A stretch of DNA of 64,000 nt from Halomarina pelagica (GCF_024228315.1 NZ_CP100454.1:1798001-1862000), one strand, 5' to 3'; positions 28,049 through 37,808 are shown, counted from the first letter of the stretch. Made by a program: numbers and translations. The notes: generated from the sequence alone by a model not told the origin.

Positions 28049-28456
28049 CTATTCGTCGCCGCCGTCGTCGCCGTCGTCGAGACCGAGCAGTTCCTCGACG
28101 GACTGGCTGCCGCGCTCGACGATCTTCGCGTTGATCTGGCGCGTCTCCTCGTTGATCTCGCGACCGCGAACGGTGACGCGCTTGCGCTCGCCCTTCACGG
28201 TCGGCTCGTAGCCGACGCCCCCGGTGAGCAGCAGCGCCTTCAGGTTCGGCCCCGCCACGTCGGCGCGCATCGGACGCCCGGCGTTGTCGGACCCGCCGGT
28301 GAGTTCGATGGTGTAGCCGTCGAGGCCCACGGCAGCGCCGTCGACCTCGTCGCCGAGGTCGCGGCCGATGAAGCGGTTCGCGTCCTGTCCCTCGATGTCG
28401 AACTGGTGGGTCGTGCCGTCCTCGGGGTCGGCGACGACGACCTGAAACTCAGCCAT
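28049..28456 (-). CDS. rps6e: Small ribosomal subunit protein S6e (eS6)
   Basis: 135 residues. [38 protein letters not shown] and [61 protein letters not shown] are the conserved archaeal/eukaryal eS6 core. The ATG at 28456 is the standard family start. The acidic C-terminal tail is a typical haloarchaeal addition. It leads the minus-strand group of three genes ending at 27116. Confidence 0.95.
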   Translation of the reverse strand: MAEFQVVVADPEDGTTHQFDIEGQDANRFIGRDLGDEVDGAAVGLDGYTIELTGGSDNAGRPMRADVAGPNLKALLLTGGVGYEPTVKGERKRVTVRGREINEETRQINAKIVERGSQSVEELLGLDDGDDGGDE

Positions 28457-28670
28457 ACCCGGTGTGAAACGACGGGCGGTGAAAAACGTACTGAAACGAG
28501 CGTTCCCGACCGCAGGCCCCGAACGCCCCGAATTCTCGGCGTTCGATCGGCCTCCCGGGCGAGTTCGAGACCGCGTTCGGCAGGGCATTGTGTATAGCCG
28601 GCGCGCGGAGCGGCGGGGCTAGCGTGGTAGCGGAAAGCGGGGTCCGGCGGGGAGTGCTCTAGTCGAGCAC

Positions 28671-28991
28671 ATGACGAACTGCACCGCGAGGGATCACCCC
28701 GAGTACGACGGGGCGTCGTACGTTATCGACGCGGCGCGCGGGCACGCGGCCCGCGGCGAGTGGCAGACCGTCTCGGATCTCGTCCGGGAGGCGCTCGACC
28801 GCGTTCGAGCCACCGAGTACCCGCACCTCTTCGACCGCCTGCACCGCCAGGCGACGGACGTCGTGACGCGACTGAAGCGCGAGGACCCCGACTACGAGCG
28901 GGTCCGCGAGCGCCTGGAGGGGATGCAGGAGACCGTCGAGGGGATGCAGGAGCTCGCGACCGACGGGCGGTTCATGTTCCCGAGCGGCTAG
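28671..28991 (+). CDS. Small helical protein, unknown function
   Basis: 106 residues, acidic and mostly helical: ASYVIDAARGHAARGEWQTVSDLVREALDRVRATEYPHLFDRLHRQATDVVTRLKR, then ERVRERLEGMQETVEGMQELATDGRF with a short repeat (EGMQETV/EGMQEL). I do not recognise the family. It reads as a haloarchaeal gene by composition and codon use; the next gene starts 49 nt downstream. Confidence 0.6.
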   Translation: MTNCTARDHPEYDGASYVIDAARGHAARGEWQTVSDLVREALDRVRATEYPHLFDRLHRQATDVVTRLKREDPDYERVRERLEGMQETVEGMQELATDGRFMFPSG

Positions 28992-29040
28992 GGGCGGCCG
29001 ACGGCGCGACACTGATCCGGCTGGAGCGCGAGCCACCCGC

Positions 29041-29313
29041 ATGGACCGGGACGAACTGGAGCGGGCGCTCGCCGAGGCCTTCGACCCGACCCCCGGCGAA
29101 CTGCGGGTCGTCTGCCGGCAGGCCCGCGACCTGGCCGACTCGGGCCGCTACGAGTCGGACGTGGGCGCGGCGCTCTCGCCCGGGGCGGTCGTGGGGAATC
29201 TCCGGGACGCCCCCGACGGGCGTCTGCCAGAGCGCTGGAACTGGTGGATCGGGTCGCTCGAACTCGCCTTCGGCGGCTACGCGGCGTTTCAGGTGCGCGC
29301 CGTGGAGCGATAG
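29041..29313 (+). CDS. Small protein, unknown function
   Basis: 90 residues: MDRDELERALAEAFDPTPGELRVVCRQARDLADSGRYESDVGAALSPGAVVGNLRDAP then LPERWNWWIGSLELAFGGYAAFQVRAVER. No family is recognised. It follows the 28671-28991 gene in the same direction with 49 nt between and could be in the same operon. Confidence 0.6.
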   Translation: MDRDELERALAEAFDPTPGELRVVCRQARDLADSGRYESDVGAALSPGAVVGNLRDAPDGRLPERWNWWIGSLELAFGGYAAFQVRAVER

Positions 29314-29659
29314 CGCGAGACGCAACTGGCGAGACGGTGGCAGTGCGGCAGTGCTCCGACGCCGACCGCCCATCGTCCAGGCGGAGGTGGACGTAAGGGA
29401 CGCGATCGCGGGGGGATAGCTGTTGATCGGGAACTCGAGGGAGCGTTCACGCAGTACGGGAGACCCCGAGAGGGAAGGATCCGACGAGACAGAGCGGGGA
29501 GAGCGGATCCGTTGACGGCCAGGACGTAAGTACATAGTTCGTACATACTACCGTCTGGTCGACGTAGATGACAATATCACTACGTCCGGCCCCCCCTGGT
29601 AACGTGTAAAAATATATAAGAAATACGAACTTACTTGTTTAGAAACGATAACCGGTCGG
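29314..29659. promoter_or_regulatory. Upstream regulatory region of the pst operon
   Basis: No gene is seen in these 346 nt. The right half is unusually AT-rich for this genome, with tatataag near 29613-29620 as the best TATA candidate and a second AT-rich stretch at 29631-29641. Two direct copies of GTACATA at 29530-29536 and 29541-29547 are spaced 11 bp apart (one helical turn), a layout suited to a dimeric regulator. They are a candidate phosphate-response site; this is inference. Confidence 0.5.
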
Positions 29660-30808
29660 GTGATGACGGACGACTCAACGGAGTACGCGGCGGTATCGCG
29701 GCGGACGGTCATCCTCGGCACCGGGACGGCGGGGATCGCCGCACTGGCGGGGTGCGCTGGTAGCACAAACAACGACAACGGTAGCGACGGCGATAACGGG
29801 TCGGACGGATCGCAGAGCGACGACGGTGGCGATCAAGGGGGTTCCAGCGGCGACGCGCCGCTGACGGCCGACGGTTCCTCGACCGTCTACCCGATCACGA
29901 GCGACGGCGCGTCCGTCTGGAACTCGAATCCGCCCGCCGACGACAAGGAGTACTGGGGGCCTGGCCAGTACGGGATCGATACTGACATGCGGATGGCCGA
30001 CTACTGGGCGAGCCTCTACGGCTTCGAATCGAGCGGAAACAACGTCCCGTTCTACGTCAACGTCGGCCTCTCCCACTCCGGAACGGGCGTGAAGAAGGTC
30101 ATGAACGGGCAGGTCGACATCGGTGACTCGTCGGCACCGATCTCCGACGAGCTTCCCGACCTCGAACAATCGAAGCTCGAGAAGTTCGTCGATCACGTGG
30201 TCGGCGTCGACGGTCAGCCGATCGTCGTCTCCCGCGCGATCTACGACGCGGGCGTGAAGAAAATCACCGCAGACCAGCTGAAAGCCATCTACAAGGGCGA
30301 GATCCAGAACTGGTCGGAAGTCGACGGCTACAGCGGTCCCGACAAGGAGATCCAGGCCGTCGGTCGCGCGGTCGGATCCGGGACGGACACCGCGTTCCGC
30401 GCCAACCTGTTCGGCGATCCCGAGGCGAAGATCCCCGGCGTCGACGTCCGAAAGGGGCAGAACCAGCAAGTTCAGAGGATCGTCGCGAACTCCGACAACG
30501 CGAGCGCCTACATGGCGCTCGCGTTCATCAAACCCGACGGTGCCGTTCCGCCCATCGGCCTGACGATCAACGGGACGACCTACGAGTACGGTGCCGAGGA
30601 GAACGGCCTCGGAGCGAAGGACTACCCGCTCTCACGCGACCTCCACTGCTACACGTACGAGGGGACTTCGAAGAAGGAAGCCGCGTTCATCCGGATGCTG
30701 CTCAGCAAGTACGGTCAGGAGATGTTCGTCGAACCGAACAACTACTTCAAGCTGCCCAAGAGCCGCCGCGAGGAACAGCTGAAAAAGCTACCCGAACCCG
30801 AGAAGTAG
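29660..30808 (+). CDS. pstS: Phosphate ABC transporter substrate-binding lipoprotein
   Basis: 382 residues. SRRTVILGTGTAGIAALAGC is a Tat signal with lipobox, followed by an Asp/Ser/Gly linker. The body has LTADGSSTVYPITSDGA, GLSHSGTGVKKVMNGQVDIGDSSAPIS, ITADQLKAIYKGEIQNWSEV and RAVGSGTDTAFRANLFG, the conserved PstS phosphate-binding segments. It binds phosphate outside the membrane and passes it to PstC-PstA. First gene of pstSCAB-phoU. Confidence 0.95.
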   Translation: MMTDDSTEYAAVSRRTVILGTGTAGIAALAGCAGSTNNDNGSDGDNGSDGSQSDDGGDQGGSSGDAPLTADGSSTVYPITSDGASVWNSNPPADDKEYWGPGQYGIDTDMRMADYWASLYGFESSGNNVPFYVNVGLSHSGTGVKKVMNGQVDIGDSSAPISDELPDLEQSKLEKFVDHVVGVDGQPIVVSRAIYDAGVKKITADQLKAIYKGEIQNWSEVDGYSGPDKEIQAVGRAVGSGTDTAFRANLFGDPEAKIPGVDVRKGQNQQVQRIVANSDNASAYMALAFIKPDGAVPPIGLTINGTTYEYGAEENGLGAKDYPLSRDLHCYTYEGTSKKEAAFIRMLLSKYGQEMFVEPNNYFKLPKSRREEQLKKLPEPEK

Positions 30809-30892
30809 CCGCACCGGACCTCGTTCTATCGAACGGCGTCAACGGAAACGTAACTGGATCACTGAACATCGATCATTTAGAACCACCTTACA

Positions 30893-31951
30893 ATGCTCGG
30901 GAGTACAGGGGTAGAAACGACCGTACCGCGACGACTAGCCGACATGGATACTGGATCGCTACTCGTGTGGGGAGTCGGCGGACTGTCGCTCGTCCTGGCG
31001 TTCGCGGCGTTCTTGTTCGGGTCGCGCTTCACCGTCGTCCCGCTACTCGGATTCGTCGGTACGGTCGCGTACGGCTGGCACGCACATCAAGCAGAGACCG
31101 CACGCGGGCTGACGTTGCTAACGACGGTCGTAACGATCGTCGTCCTCGGACTTATCGCCGTATACACGGTCCTCGAATCGCTACCCGCGTTCCGACTGAT
31201 GGGAGCGCGGATCTTCACCACCGTCCAGTGGAACGCGGGTGGCCCGTACGGGTTGATCGCGCCCATCCACGGTACCGTGGTAACGACGACCATCGCGACG
31301 ATGATCGCGGCACCCCTCGGGATCGCGGGTGCGCTGTTCATCGCCGAGATCGCGCCGGATCGAGTGGGTGCGGCGATCAAACCGGCAGTCGAGATCCTGG
31401 CCGGGATTCCGTCGATCGTCTACGGGTTCATCGGCTTCGCCATCCTGAACCGGTATCTGTTCTACGAACTCGAACTGTCCTCGCAGGGCAGTCTCTTTCT
31501 CGCCGGAGTCGTGATCGGGCTGATGGCGCTGCCGACGGTCGTCTCCGTCGCCGAAGACGCGATCACGAGCGTTCCGGAGTCGGCGAAGAGCGGTTCGCTG
31601 GCGCTCGGAGCGACCGACTGGCAGACGATGAAGTCGATCACTGTGCCCGCTGCGTTCTCGGGCGTGGCGGCGGCAGTGCTACTCGGCGTGGGACGGGCGG
31701 TCGGTGAAACGATGGCCGCCACTGTCATCCTCGGTGGAACGGTCTATCTCCCCGATCCGCTGTACGACGTATTCGGGAACTCAGTCACCCTGACCAGTCT
31801 CATCGCCAGTCAGTACGGCGACGCGTCGTCGATGCAGTTGAGCGCGTTGTTCGCCGCCGGCGTGACGCTGTTCGTCGTCGTCATGATCATCTCGGTCGTC
31901 GCGCAGAGCATCGAACATCGGATGAAGCGCAAGTTGGAGGCCGAAACGTGA
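30893..31951 (+). CDS. pstC: Phosphate ABC transporter permease PstC
   Basis: 352 residues with about seven helices. The N-terminal quarter (about 20-90) adds two to three helices before the transporter domain. The core has NAGGPYGLIAPIHGTVVTTTIATMIAAPLGIAGALFIAEI and the ATPase-contact EAA loop VPESAKSGSLALGATDWQTMKSITVPAAFSG. Its GTG-initiated partner pstA overlaps the stop by the GTGA type. The start at 30893 may be slightly early; MDTGSLLVWG is an alternative. Confidence 0.92.
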   Translation: MLGSTGVETTVPRRLADMDTGSLLVWGVGGLSLVLAFAAFLFGSRFTVVPLLGFVGTVAYGWHAHQAETARGLTLLTTVVTIVVLGLIAVYTVLESLPAFRLMGARIFTTVQWNAGGPYGLIAPIHGTVVTTTIATMIAAPLGIAGALFIAEIAPDRVGAAIKPAVEILAGIPSIVYGFIGFAILNRYLFYELELSSQGSLFLAGVVIGLMALPTVVSVAEDAITSVPESAKSGSLALGATDWQTMKSITVPAAFSGVAAAVLLGVGRAVGETMAATVILGGTVYLPDPLYDVFGNSVTLTSLIASQYGDASSMQLSALFAAGVTLFVVVMIISVVAQSIEHRMKRKLEAET

Positions 31952-33528
31952 GCACCAGCCAGCAGACCGCCCTCGTCGACGACCGTCAGTCGCTTCACGA
32001 TCGGGCCGCCGCGGCGGTCATCGGCCTCGCGTTCGTCACGTTCGTGCTCGCGTGGGCGGCGCTGTTCGAGGTGGCGAAGCCCGGGAGCACCGTCGCGGGC
32101 ATCTCGCTGTACGACCTGTTCGGGGTGTTCTCCCTCGTGCTGGGCGCGATCGTCGCTGGCATCGGCCTCGTCTCGCGGTTCGGCTACGTAGAGACCGATC
32201 CGAGCGCGAGCGCGGGGCTGGTGACGGGCGGGGTGTTCGGTCTTCTCGGGTTCGTCGTCGTCGGCCTGATCGTCTCACAGACCCTCGGTATAAACGGTCC
32301 GTACGGGATTGGCTGGTTCGTCCCGGCGAGTCTCGGCGGGATCGGCCTCCTCCTGGCGACGGTGCTTCCACGCGAAGACGTGGGATCGACGCTCCCCGCT
32401 GGCGCGTTCGCCGTGTTCGTCGGGGTGATCCTCCTGACGCGGACTATCGGCCCCGAGTGGACGTGGCACCCGACGGACGTAGAACCGACGTTCAGCGCCG
32501 ACATCGTCGTTCCGGGTATCATGCTGGTCGTCTCGCTACTGGTCGTGTGGGCTGGCGCGAAGGCCTACGACGGATTCGGTAGTCGTGGGCGTCAGACGGG
32601 CGCATACGTGCTTATCACCCTGAACGCGTTCGGGATGCTCGCGGTACTGTTCCTCCTCGTCGCGTTCATCGTCACCCGTGGCTGGGCGGGTCTGTTTCGG
32701 GGCTTTTCGCTGCTTCCGTTCCATTGGCCGTTCGTGACGAACGCCGCGAACATCACCAACGACGTCAACGGCATCTGGCCTGCGATCGTTGGCACCGTCT
32801 GGCTCGTCGTCGGCGCGGTCGTAATCGCGGTACCGATGGGCGTCGGCGCGGCGATCTTCCTCACGGAGTACGCAGAGCAGGGGCGGTTCACCCGCGTTAT
32901 CGAAATCGCCACGAACGGGCTCTGGAGCACGCCGAGCATCGTCTACGGACTGTTCGGCCTGGCCTTCTTCGTCCCGCGGTTCGGCAACCACGACTCCATC
33001 TTGGCTGGCCAGTTCGTTCTCGGGTTCATGCTGCTCCCCCTGGTCGTCACCACCTCACGGGAGGCGCTGAAAGCCGTCCCCGACGAGTACCGCGATGCCA
33101 GTGCAGCGCTCGGCGTGAGCCAGTGGCAAACGATCCGAAGCGTCGTCCTCCCGGCAGCGCTTCCCGGTGTCGTTACCGGGATCATCCTCGGCATCGGACG
33201 CATTGCGGGCGAGACGGCACCGATTCTGCTGGTCACGTCGTCCTCATCGAACCCGACACCGCAGTACGCAGTAGACGTGCTCGGTTCGTTCACGTTCACC
33301 GCGACGCCGCCGTTCGTGACGAACGATGCCCTGTTGCAGGGATCGACCGCCCTCCCGTACCAGCTATACGCGCTCGTGACTGCGGGGATCGGACGAGCCG
33401 GGACGGGCGGTATCGGCGGTAGTATCGACCCCTGGAGCACCGCACTGGTTCTCCTCCTCGTGGTGCTCAGCTTCTACGCGGTCGGCATCACCACCCGATG
33501 GTACTTCCGGCGGAAACTACACCAATGA
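31948..33528 (+). CDS. pstA: Phosphate ABC transporter permease PstA
   Basis: 526 residues from a GTG overlapping the pstC stop. This is long for PstA: the first about 230 residues form six or so extra helices ([42 protein letters not shown] and others), as in other haloarchaeal PstA proteins, before the canonical domain with [39 protein letters not shown] and the EAA loop [33 protein letters not shown]. pstB starts inside its stop (ATGA). Confidence 0.93.
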   Translation: MSTSQQTALVDDRQSLHDRAAAAVIGLAFVTFVLAWAALFEVAKPGSTVAGISLYDLFGVFSLVLGAIVAGIGLVSRFGYVETDPSASAGLVTGGVFGLLGFVVVGLIVSQTLGINGPYGIGWFVPASLGGIGLLLATVLPREDVGSTLPAGAFAVFVGVILLTRTIGPEWTWHPTDVEPTFSADIVVPGIMLVVSLLVVWAGAKAYDGFGSRGRQTGAYVLITLNAFGMLAVLFLLVAFIVTRGWAGLFRGFSLLPFHWPFVTNAANITNDVNGIWPAIVGTVWLVVGAVVIAVPMGVGAAIFLTEYAEQGRFTRVIEIATNGLWSTPSIVYGLFGLAFFVPRFGNHDSILAGQFVLGFMLLPLVVTTSREALKAVPDEYRDASAALGVSQWQTIRSVVLPAALPGVVTGIILGIGRIAGETAPILLVTSSSSNPTPQYAVDVLGSFTFTATPPFVTNDALLQGSTALPYQLYALVTAGIGRAGTGGIGGSIDPWSTALVLLLVVLSFYAVGITTRWYFRRKLHQ

Positions 33529-34460
33529 GCGAAAAGAACATGCTTGACGAAGCGGAGCCGAGTTCGGACGCGACGAACGCGCTCGAACGAACGAACAGCA
33601 CCCGGACCACGACCGGTGAGACCGACGAGGAGATCAGAACGCGGTGGACGGACTACGATTTCGACGGGGAGGCGAAGCTTACCGTCGAGGATCTGAGCGT
33701 CTATTACGGCGACGAGCAGGCGATCAACGAAGTCTCGATGGAGATTCCCGAGCGGACCGTCACCGCGCTCATCGGCCCCTCGGGCTGCGGGAAATCGACG
33801 TTCCTTCGGTGTCTGAATCGGATGAACGACCGCATAAAAACGGCACGCGTCGAGGGGGGCGTCCGACTCGACGATACGAACGTCTACGACGAGGACGTGA
33901 ACGTAGTGGAACTCCGAAAGCGGGTCGGTATGGTGTTTCAGTCGCCCAATCCGTTCCCGAAATCCATCCGCGACAACGTCACCTACGGACCGCGAAAGCA
34001 CGGTGACATCGACCGCAGTCTCGTCGCGCGACTGCTGGGAGACGACGACGGGGAGGCGGAGGACGAACTGGTCGAGCGGTCGCTCGAACGCGCCGCGCTG
34101 TGGAACGAGGTGAAGGACCGCCTCGACGACAACGCCCTCGGCCTCTCCGGCGGGCAGCAGCAGCGCCTCTGTATCGCCCGGTGTCTGGCGACCGACCCGG
34201 AGGTCATCCTGATGGACGAGCCGGCGAGCGCGCTCGATCCCATCGCCACCTCGAAGATCGAGGACCTCATCGGGGAGCTGGCGACCGAGTACACCGTCGT
34301 CGTCGTCACGCACAACATGCAGCAGGCGGCGCGCATCTCCGATCAGACCGCCGTCTTCCTCACCGGCGGCGAACTCGTCGAGTACGGCGACACGGATCAG
34401 ATCTTCGAGAACCCGGAGAGCCAGCGCGTCGAAGACTACATCACCGGCAAGTTCGGATGA
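33525..34460 (+). CDS. pstB: Phosphate ABC transporter ATPase
   Basis: 311 residues. Walker A GPSGCGKS, the PstB-typical [56 protein letters not shown], signature [16 protein letters not shown] and Walker [15 protein letters not shown] 45-residue disordered acidic N-terminus precedes the ATPase core. ATG at 33525 overlaps the pstA stop. It energises phosphate import with PstC and PstA. Confidence 0.96.
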   Translation: MSEKNMLDEAEPSSDATNALERTNSTRTTTGETDEEIRTRWTDYDFDGEAKLTVEDLSVYYGDEQAINEVSMEIPERTVTALIGPSGCGKSTFLRCLNRMNDRIKTARVEGGVRLDDTNVYDEDVNVVELRKRVGMVFQSPNPFPKSIRDNVTYGPRKHGDIDRSLVARLLGDDDGEAEDELVERSLERAALWNEVKDRLDDNALGLSGGQQQRLCIARCLATDPEVILMDEPASALDPIATSKIEDLIGELATEYTVVVVTHNMQQAARISDQTAVFLTGGELVEYGDTDQIFENPESQRVEDYITGKFG

Positions 34461-34495
34461 CGGAACGCACGACACAGCGGACGGAGGCGGTATAG

Positions 34496-35488
34496 ATGGA
34501 GCGACGCAAGGTACAGCTCACCGGCGGGTCGACCTACACCGTCTCGCTCCCGAAACACTGGGCGGAGACCCACGACATCGACGCCGGGACGCACCTGAGT
34601 CTGCACCCGAAGACGGACGGGTCACTGCTCGTCCGCACGAACGGTGAAATCGAGCACAGGCGCGCCGTCGAACGATCTATCGACGGACGCGAGCCGCGAG
34701 CGCTCGCCCGGATGATCCGCGCGCTTTACACCACCGGCGCGGACGTCGCCACACTGACCGCGACGGAGCCGATATCGACGGAGGAACGTCGGGCCGTGAC
34801 CGACGCGACGGGCGATCTCATCGGCCTCGAGGTCGTCCGCGAGTCGGACCACGAGGTGGTCGTCCGTAACCTGCTAAGCTCCGACGAGGTGTCGGTCCAG
34901 CAGACGGTCGTCCAACTCCAGCTCACCGTCCTCTCGATGCAGCGGAAGGCCGTCGATGCCGTCGCCCGCGGCGACCGGTCGCTCGCGGAGCGCGTGGCAC
35001 AGCGAGACGGTGAGACGGGCAGGCTGTTCGCGATGTTGTGCCGGCAGTACCACCGGGCGATCGACGATCCGTCAGAGGCGTCGACGCTCGGCGTCGATCA
35101 CGGCGAACTGCGCGGCTACTACGCCACCGCCGAGCGACTCGTGCAGGTCGGCGACTGCGCGGCGTCGATGGCAGCCGTCAGCGCGGACGAGGCGGACGAG
35201 GCGGACGTGGCGCTCCCCGACCCGCTGCTCGACGCCGCGAGGCGCGCCCGGTCGGTCGTCGAGGACGCGACGGACGTCGTCGTCAACGGGGAGGGCGTCG
35301 AACAGGCCTACGAGGCGCTCGACACGAGCGACGTCGTCCTCGACGAACTCGACGGGGACGACTGGCGCAGCGAAGCAGGAGACGCATATGCTGCTGGACG
35401 GTTCCGCGAGAACGTTCGACAGACGGCCGAGTGCGGTGCCGCCATCGCAGGGTTGGCGGTTCGGGCGGACCAGTACGGCGAGCGCTGA
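34496..35488 (+). CDS. phoU: Phosphate uptake regulator: AbrB-like domain fused to PhoU
   Basis: 330 residues. Residues 1-45 (MERRKVQLTGGSTYTVSLPKHWAETHDIDAGTHLSLHP) form a SpoVT/AbrB-type swapped-hairpin DNA-binding domain. The remainder is a helical PhoU-like region with VQLQLTVLSMQRKAVDAVARGDRSLAERVAQRDGE and a weaker second repeat. This fusion is usual in haloarchaea and suggests direct DNA binding by PhoU, replacing the PhoR/PhoB route of bacteria. Last gene of pstSCAB-phoU, 35 nt after pstB. Confidence 0.9.
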   Translation: MERRKVQLTGGSTYTVSLPKHWAETHDIDAGTHLSLHPKTDGSLLVRTNGEIEHRRAVERSIDGREPRALARMIRALYTTGADVATLTATEPISTEERRAVTDATGDLIGLEVVRESDHEVVVRNLLSSDEVSVQQTVVQLQLTVLSMQRKAVDAVARGDRSLAERVAQRDGETGRLFAMLCRQYHRAIDDPSEASTLGVDHGELRGYYATAERLVQVGDCAASMAAVSADEADEADVALPDPLLDAARRARSVVEDATDVVVNGEGVEQAYEALDTSDVVLDELDGDDWRSEAGDAYAAGRFRENVRQTAECGAAIAGLAVRADQYGER

Positions 35489-35598
35489 ACTCGTCGTCGC
35501 CGTCCTCCTCGTAGTGCGGGGCCCGCCGGGGCCGTGAGCGGCCGTGAGCGGTTCCACGCTGCACCCCGCTCGACCGAGACGCCGGGACGCCGGGACGA

Positions 35599-36891
35599 TC
35601 AGACCGCGATCTCGTCGCCGAGCGCGGGTGCCGAGGCGTCGAACCCGCGCTCGGCCAGTTCGCGGGCGAACCGCTCGCACCGATCGCCGTGGTTGACGAG
35701 GATTCGGGCGTCCCGATACGCGCCGAGGAACTCGAGCAGTCCGTCGCGATCCGCGTGCGCGGAGAAGTCGTGCTGTTCTACCTGCGCGCCGACCGGCATC
35801 ACGCGACCGTCGATCTCGGCGCTCCCGGTCTCCAGCAACTCGCGGCCGGGCGTCCCCTCGACCTGGTAGCCGGTCATGGCGATCTTGTTCGTCGGGTTCG
35901 ACCGGATCTCGGGGACGTAGGTCATCGCCGGCCCCCCCGAGAGCATCCCGCTGGTGGTGACGATCGCCGCGTTCTGTTCGGCGATGCGCCTCCGCTGGCC
36001 GTCGCGGCCGGTGACGAACCGCGCGTGGGACGTCGCCCGCGCGAGCGCGTCGGGATCGCGGACGAACTCGGGGTGCCGCCGGAGCATCTCGGTCACCTGC
36101 TGTCCCATCCCGTCTACGTAACACGGGATGTCGTGCGCCTCGCAGACGAGCAGCATCTCCTGGGTCCGTCCGATGGCGAACGCCGGCACCACGACCGTCC
36201 CCCCCTCCCAGAGGGTCGTCCGCACGCTCTCGACGAATCGCTCCTCGACGACCGATCGGTCCTCGCGCTCGACGTCCGCGTACGTACTCTCGCAGACGAC
36301 GACGTCCGCGTCGGGGCGCGCGGTGGTCCCCGAGACGAGGCGCTGTCCACGGACCGGCGTCCCGTCCCGGTCCGTGCGACTCGGGTCGGCGTCGTCGCCC
36401 GGGCGATCGTCCACGTGGAAGTCGCCCGTGTAGAGCAGGCGCGTCTCGCCGTCGTCGACCAGGACGTGAGCGCTCCCGGGGATGTGGCCGGCGTTGTAGA
36501 ACGTCACCTCGTGATCGGCCGTCTCGAACGTCTCCCCGTAGGCGTGGGTCCGCGACACCTCGGTGACCCGCTTGACGTCGTTCTCGGTGAAGGGGCAGTT
36601 GTACGATCCGCCCTGGAGCTTCAGCGTGTCGCGGGCGAGCGTGAGTGCGAGTTCCCGGGTCGGCGGCGTCCAGTGGATCGGCGGTCGGGCCTCGCCCGAC
36701 AGGAGAGCCGGCACGGTCCCGACGTGGTCGAGGTGGCCGTGGCTGACGACGACCGCATCGGGATCGACCGACCCCACCGGAAACCCCGGTGGCGTTCCGG
36801 CCTTCATCCCGTAGTCGAGGAGGAGAGCGTCGTTCACGAGGACGGCGCTCCGGCCCACCTCGCGCACGCCACCCAGGAACCGGACGTTCAT
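35599..36891 (-). CDS. Beta-CASP metallo-beta-lactamase RNase-like protein
   Basis: 430 residues from the ATG at 36891. Metallo-beta-lactamase motifs: SHGHLDHVG (51-56), HIPGSAHV and YTGDFHVDD. The beta-CASP part has VVCESTYADVEREDRSVVEERF, VVVPAFAIGRTQEMLL, SGMLSGGPA and QHDFSAHADRDGLLEF, as in CPSF73/RNase J/archaeal aCPSF2-like proteins. It lacks KH domains, so it is the short type. Predicted endo- or exoribonuclease in RNA 3'-end formation or decay. The upstream open frame to 37131 is translation of CRISPR repeats and was rejected. Confidence 0.9.
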   Translation of the reverse strand: MNVRFLGGVREVGRSAVLVNDALLLDYGMKAGTPPGFPVGSVDPDAVVVSHGHLDHVGTVPALLSGEARPPIHWTPPTRELALTLARDTLKLQGGSYNCPFTENDVKRVTEVSRTHAYGETFETADHEVTFYNAGHIPGSAHVLVDDGETRLLYTGDFHVDDRPGDDADPSRTDRDGTPVRGQRLVSGTTARPDADVVVCESTYADVEREDRSVVEERFVESVRTTLWEGGTVVVPAFAIGRTQEMLLVCEAHDIPCYVDGMGQQVTEMLRRHPEFVRDPDALARATSHARFVTGRDGQRRRIAEQNAAIVTTSGMLSGGPAMTYVPEIRSNPTNKIAMTGYQVEGTPGRELLETGSAEIDGRVMPVGAQVEQHDFSAHADRDGLLEFLGAYRDARILVNHGDRCERFARELAERGFDASAPALGDEIAV

Positions 36892-36940
36892 CACCGGTCG
36901 GTAGCCGTTCGGGACGTTTGGGCTCGTCGCTTTCCCGTTA

Positions 36941-37167
36941 ACTTCGACCCCACGAAGGGTCGTCTGAAACGTGCCGACACCCTGGGAAGCACTACCGACT
37001 AAGGGCTGCTTCAACCCCACAAGGGTTCGTCTGAAACTAGCGGCTTGAGTCCCTGGTCGGGCTCGTCGAGGACCCTTCAACCCCACAAGGGTTCGTCTGA
37101 AACTCCGCAACCGGTGGCGAGTCTTGTTCAACCGGAAGCTTCAACCCCACAAGGGTTCGTCTGAAAC
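36941..37167 (-). CRISPR. Four-repeat CRISPR array without cas genes
   Basis: 30-nt repeats at 36941-36970 (degenerate, 5 mismatches), 37008-37037, 37074-37103 (one mismatch) and 37138-37167, with spacers of 37, 36 and 34 nt. On the minus strand the repeat begins GTTTCAGACGAACCC and ends GTTGAAGC, the type I-B repeat of haloarchaea. The degenerate repeat at the low-coordinate end marks the leader-distal end, so transcription should run on the minus strand from the right, toward the beta-CASP gene. No AT-rich leader is evident to the right and no cas genes lie in the window, so it is probably an orphan or decaying array. Confidence 0.92.
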
Positions 37168-37214
37168 CATGCCCGATTCGCGGGCGATACGCTGTCTCCC
37201 GCCCGCTGACGCAT

Positions 37215-37280
37215 AACCGTTTCCGTCGACCGCCAATCCCCCCTCCACCCCCCGGGGGTCGACGGATCGGAGAAACGGTT
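37215..37280. promoter_or_regulatory. Large imperfect inverted repeat between CRISPR array and next gene
   Basis: AACCGTTTC plus CGTCGACC (37215-37231) is complementary to GGTCGACG (37257-37264) plus GAAACGGTT (37272-37280), with a 7-nt bulge on one side. It lies 28 nt before the ATG at 37308 and 48 nt beyond the last CRISPR repeat. It could be an operator, a terminator or an RNA hairpin in the leader of either transcript. Confidence 0.5.
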
Positions 37281-37307
37281 TCCAGGCTCCGCCGCGAGTA
37301 GTGTGAC

Positions 37308-37808
37308 ATGGCCGACGATCTGGAATTAACCGACGCGGAGCGAGAGGCGCTGCACGAACTCACCCTCGGCATCGAGCACATCTATCGAGGGTACGGGGAC
37401 CTGCTCGACTGTCACCACCAGGTCGGCAGGGGGATGAACCACCTCCACGAGGCGGAGCGCCTGCTGCGGGGGGCGGGCCACGGCGAGTTCGCGGACGCGC
37501 TGCGCGACGACCACCTCCCGTCGGGGGCGATCGAGGACATGTGGACGTACGAACTCGTGGACACGTTCTACGAGAACTTCCTCACGAACCTCGGCTCCTT
37601 CGAGGGGCGCGTCCGCGACGACCTCGCCGCCGGCGAGCGCCACATCACCGAACGGGAACAGCAACGCGAGTGGCGCGAACGGGCGAGAGACCGCGGCCAG
37701 AACCGGAACCGGAGCGGGAGCGAGAGCGGGAGCAGGACGAAAGGGAGCGAGAGGAGCGAGAGAAGTGAGGGAAGCGAGAGGGACGGGGACGAGGACGGGG
37801 ACGCCTAG
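37308..37808 (+). CDS. Conserved haloarchaeal protein with charged tail
   Basis: 166 residues. The first 115 form a helical domain: LTDAEREALHELTLGIEHIYRGYGDLLDCHHQVGRGMNHLHEAERLLRGAGHGEFADALRDDHLPSGAIEDMWTYELVDTFYENFLTNLGSFEGRVRDDLAAGERHITERE. The last 50 are a low-complexity Arg/Ser/Glu/Asp tail. The helical core looks conserved and could be an RNA- or protein-binding bundle; function unknown. Its stop overlaps the stop of the convergent next gene by 4 nt. Confidence 0.75.
   Translation: MADDLELTDAEREALHELTLGIEHIYRGYGDLLDCHHQVGRGMNHLHEAERLLRGAGHGEFADALRDDHLPSGAIEDMWTYELVDTFYENFLTNLGSFEGRVRDDLAAGERHITEREQQREWRERARDRGQNRNRSGSESGSRTKGSERSERSEGSERDGDEDGDA

Noticed and set aside
36892-37131. 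N-terminal extension of the beta-CASP protein across the CRISPR repeats
   Set aside because: It would translate CRISPR repeats (SFRRTLVGLK repeated); the family start is at 36891.
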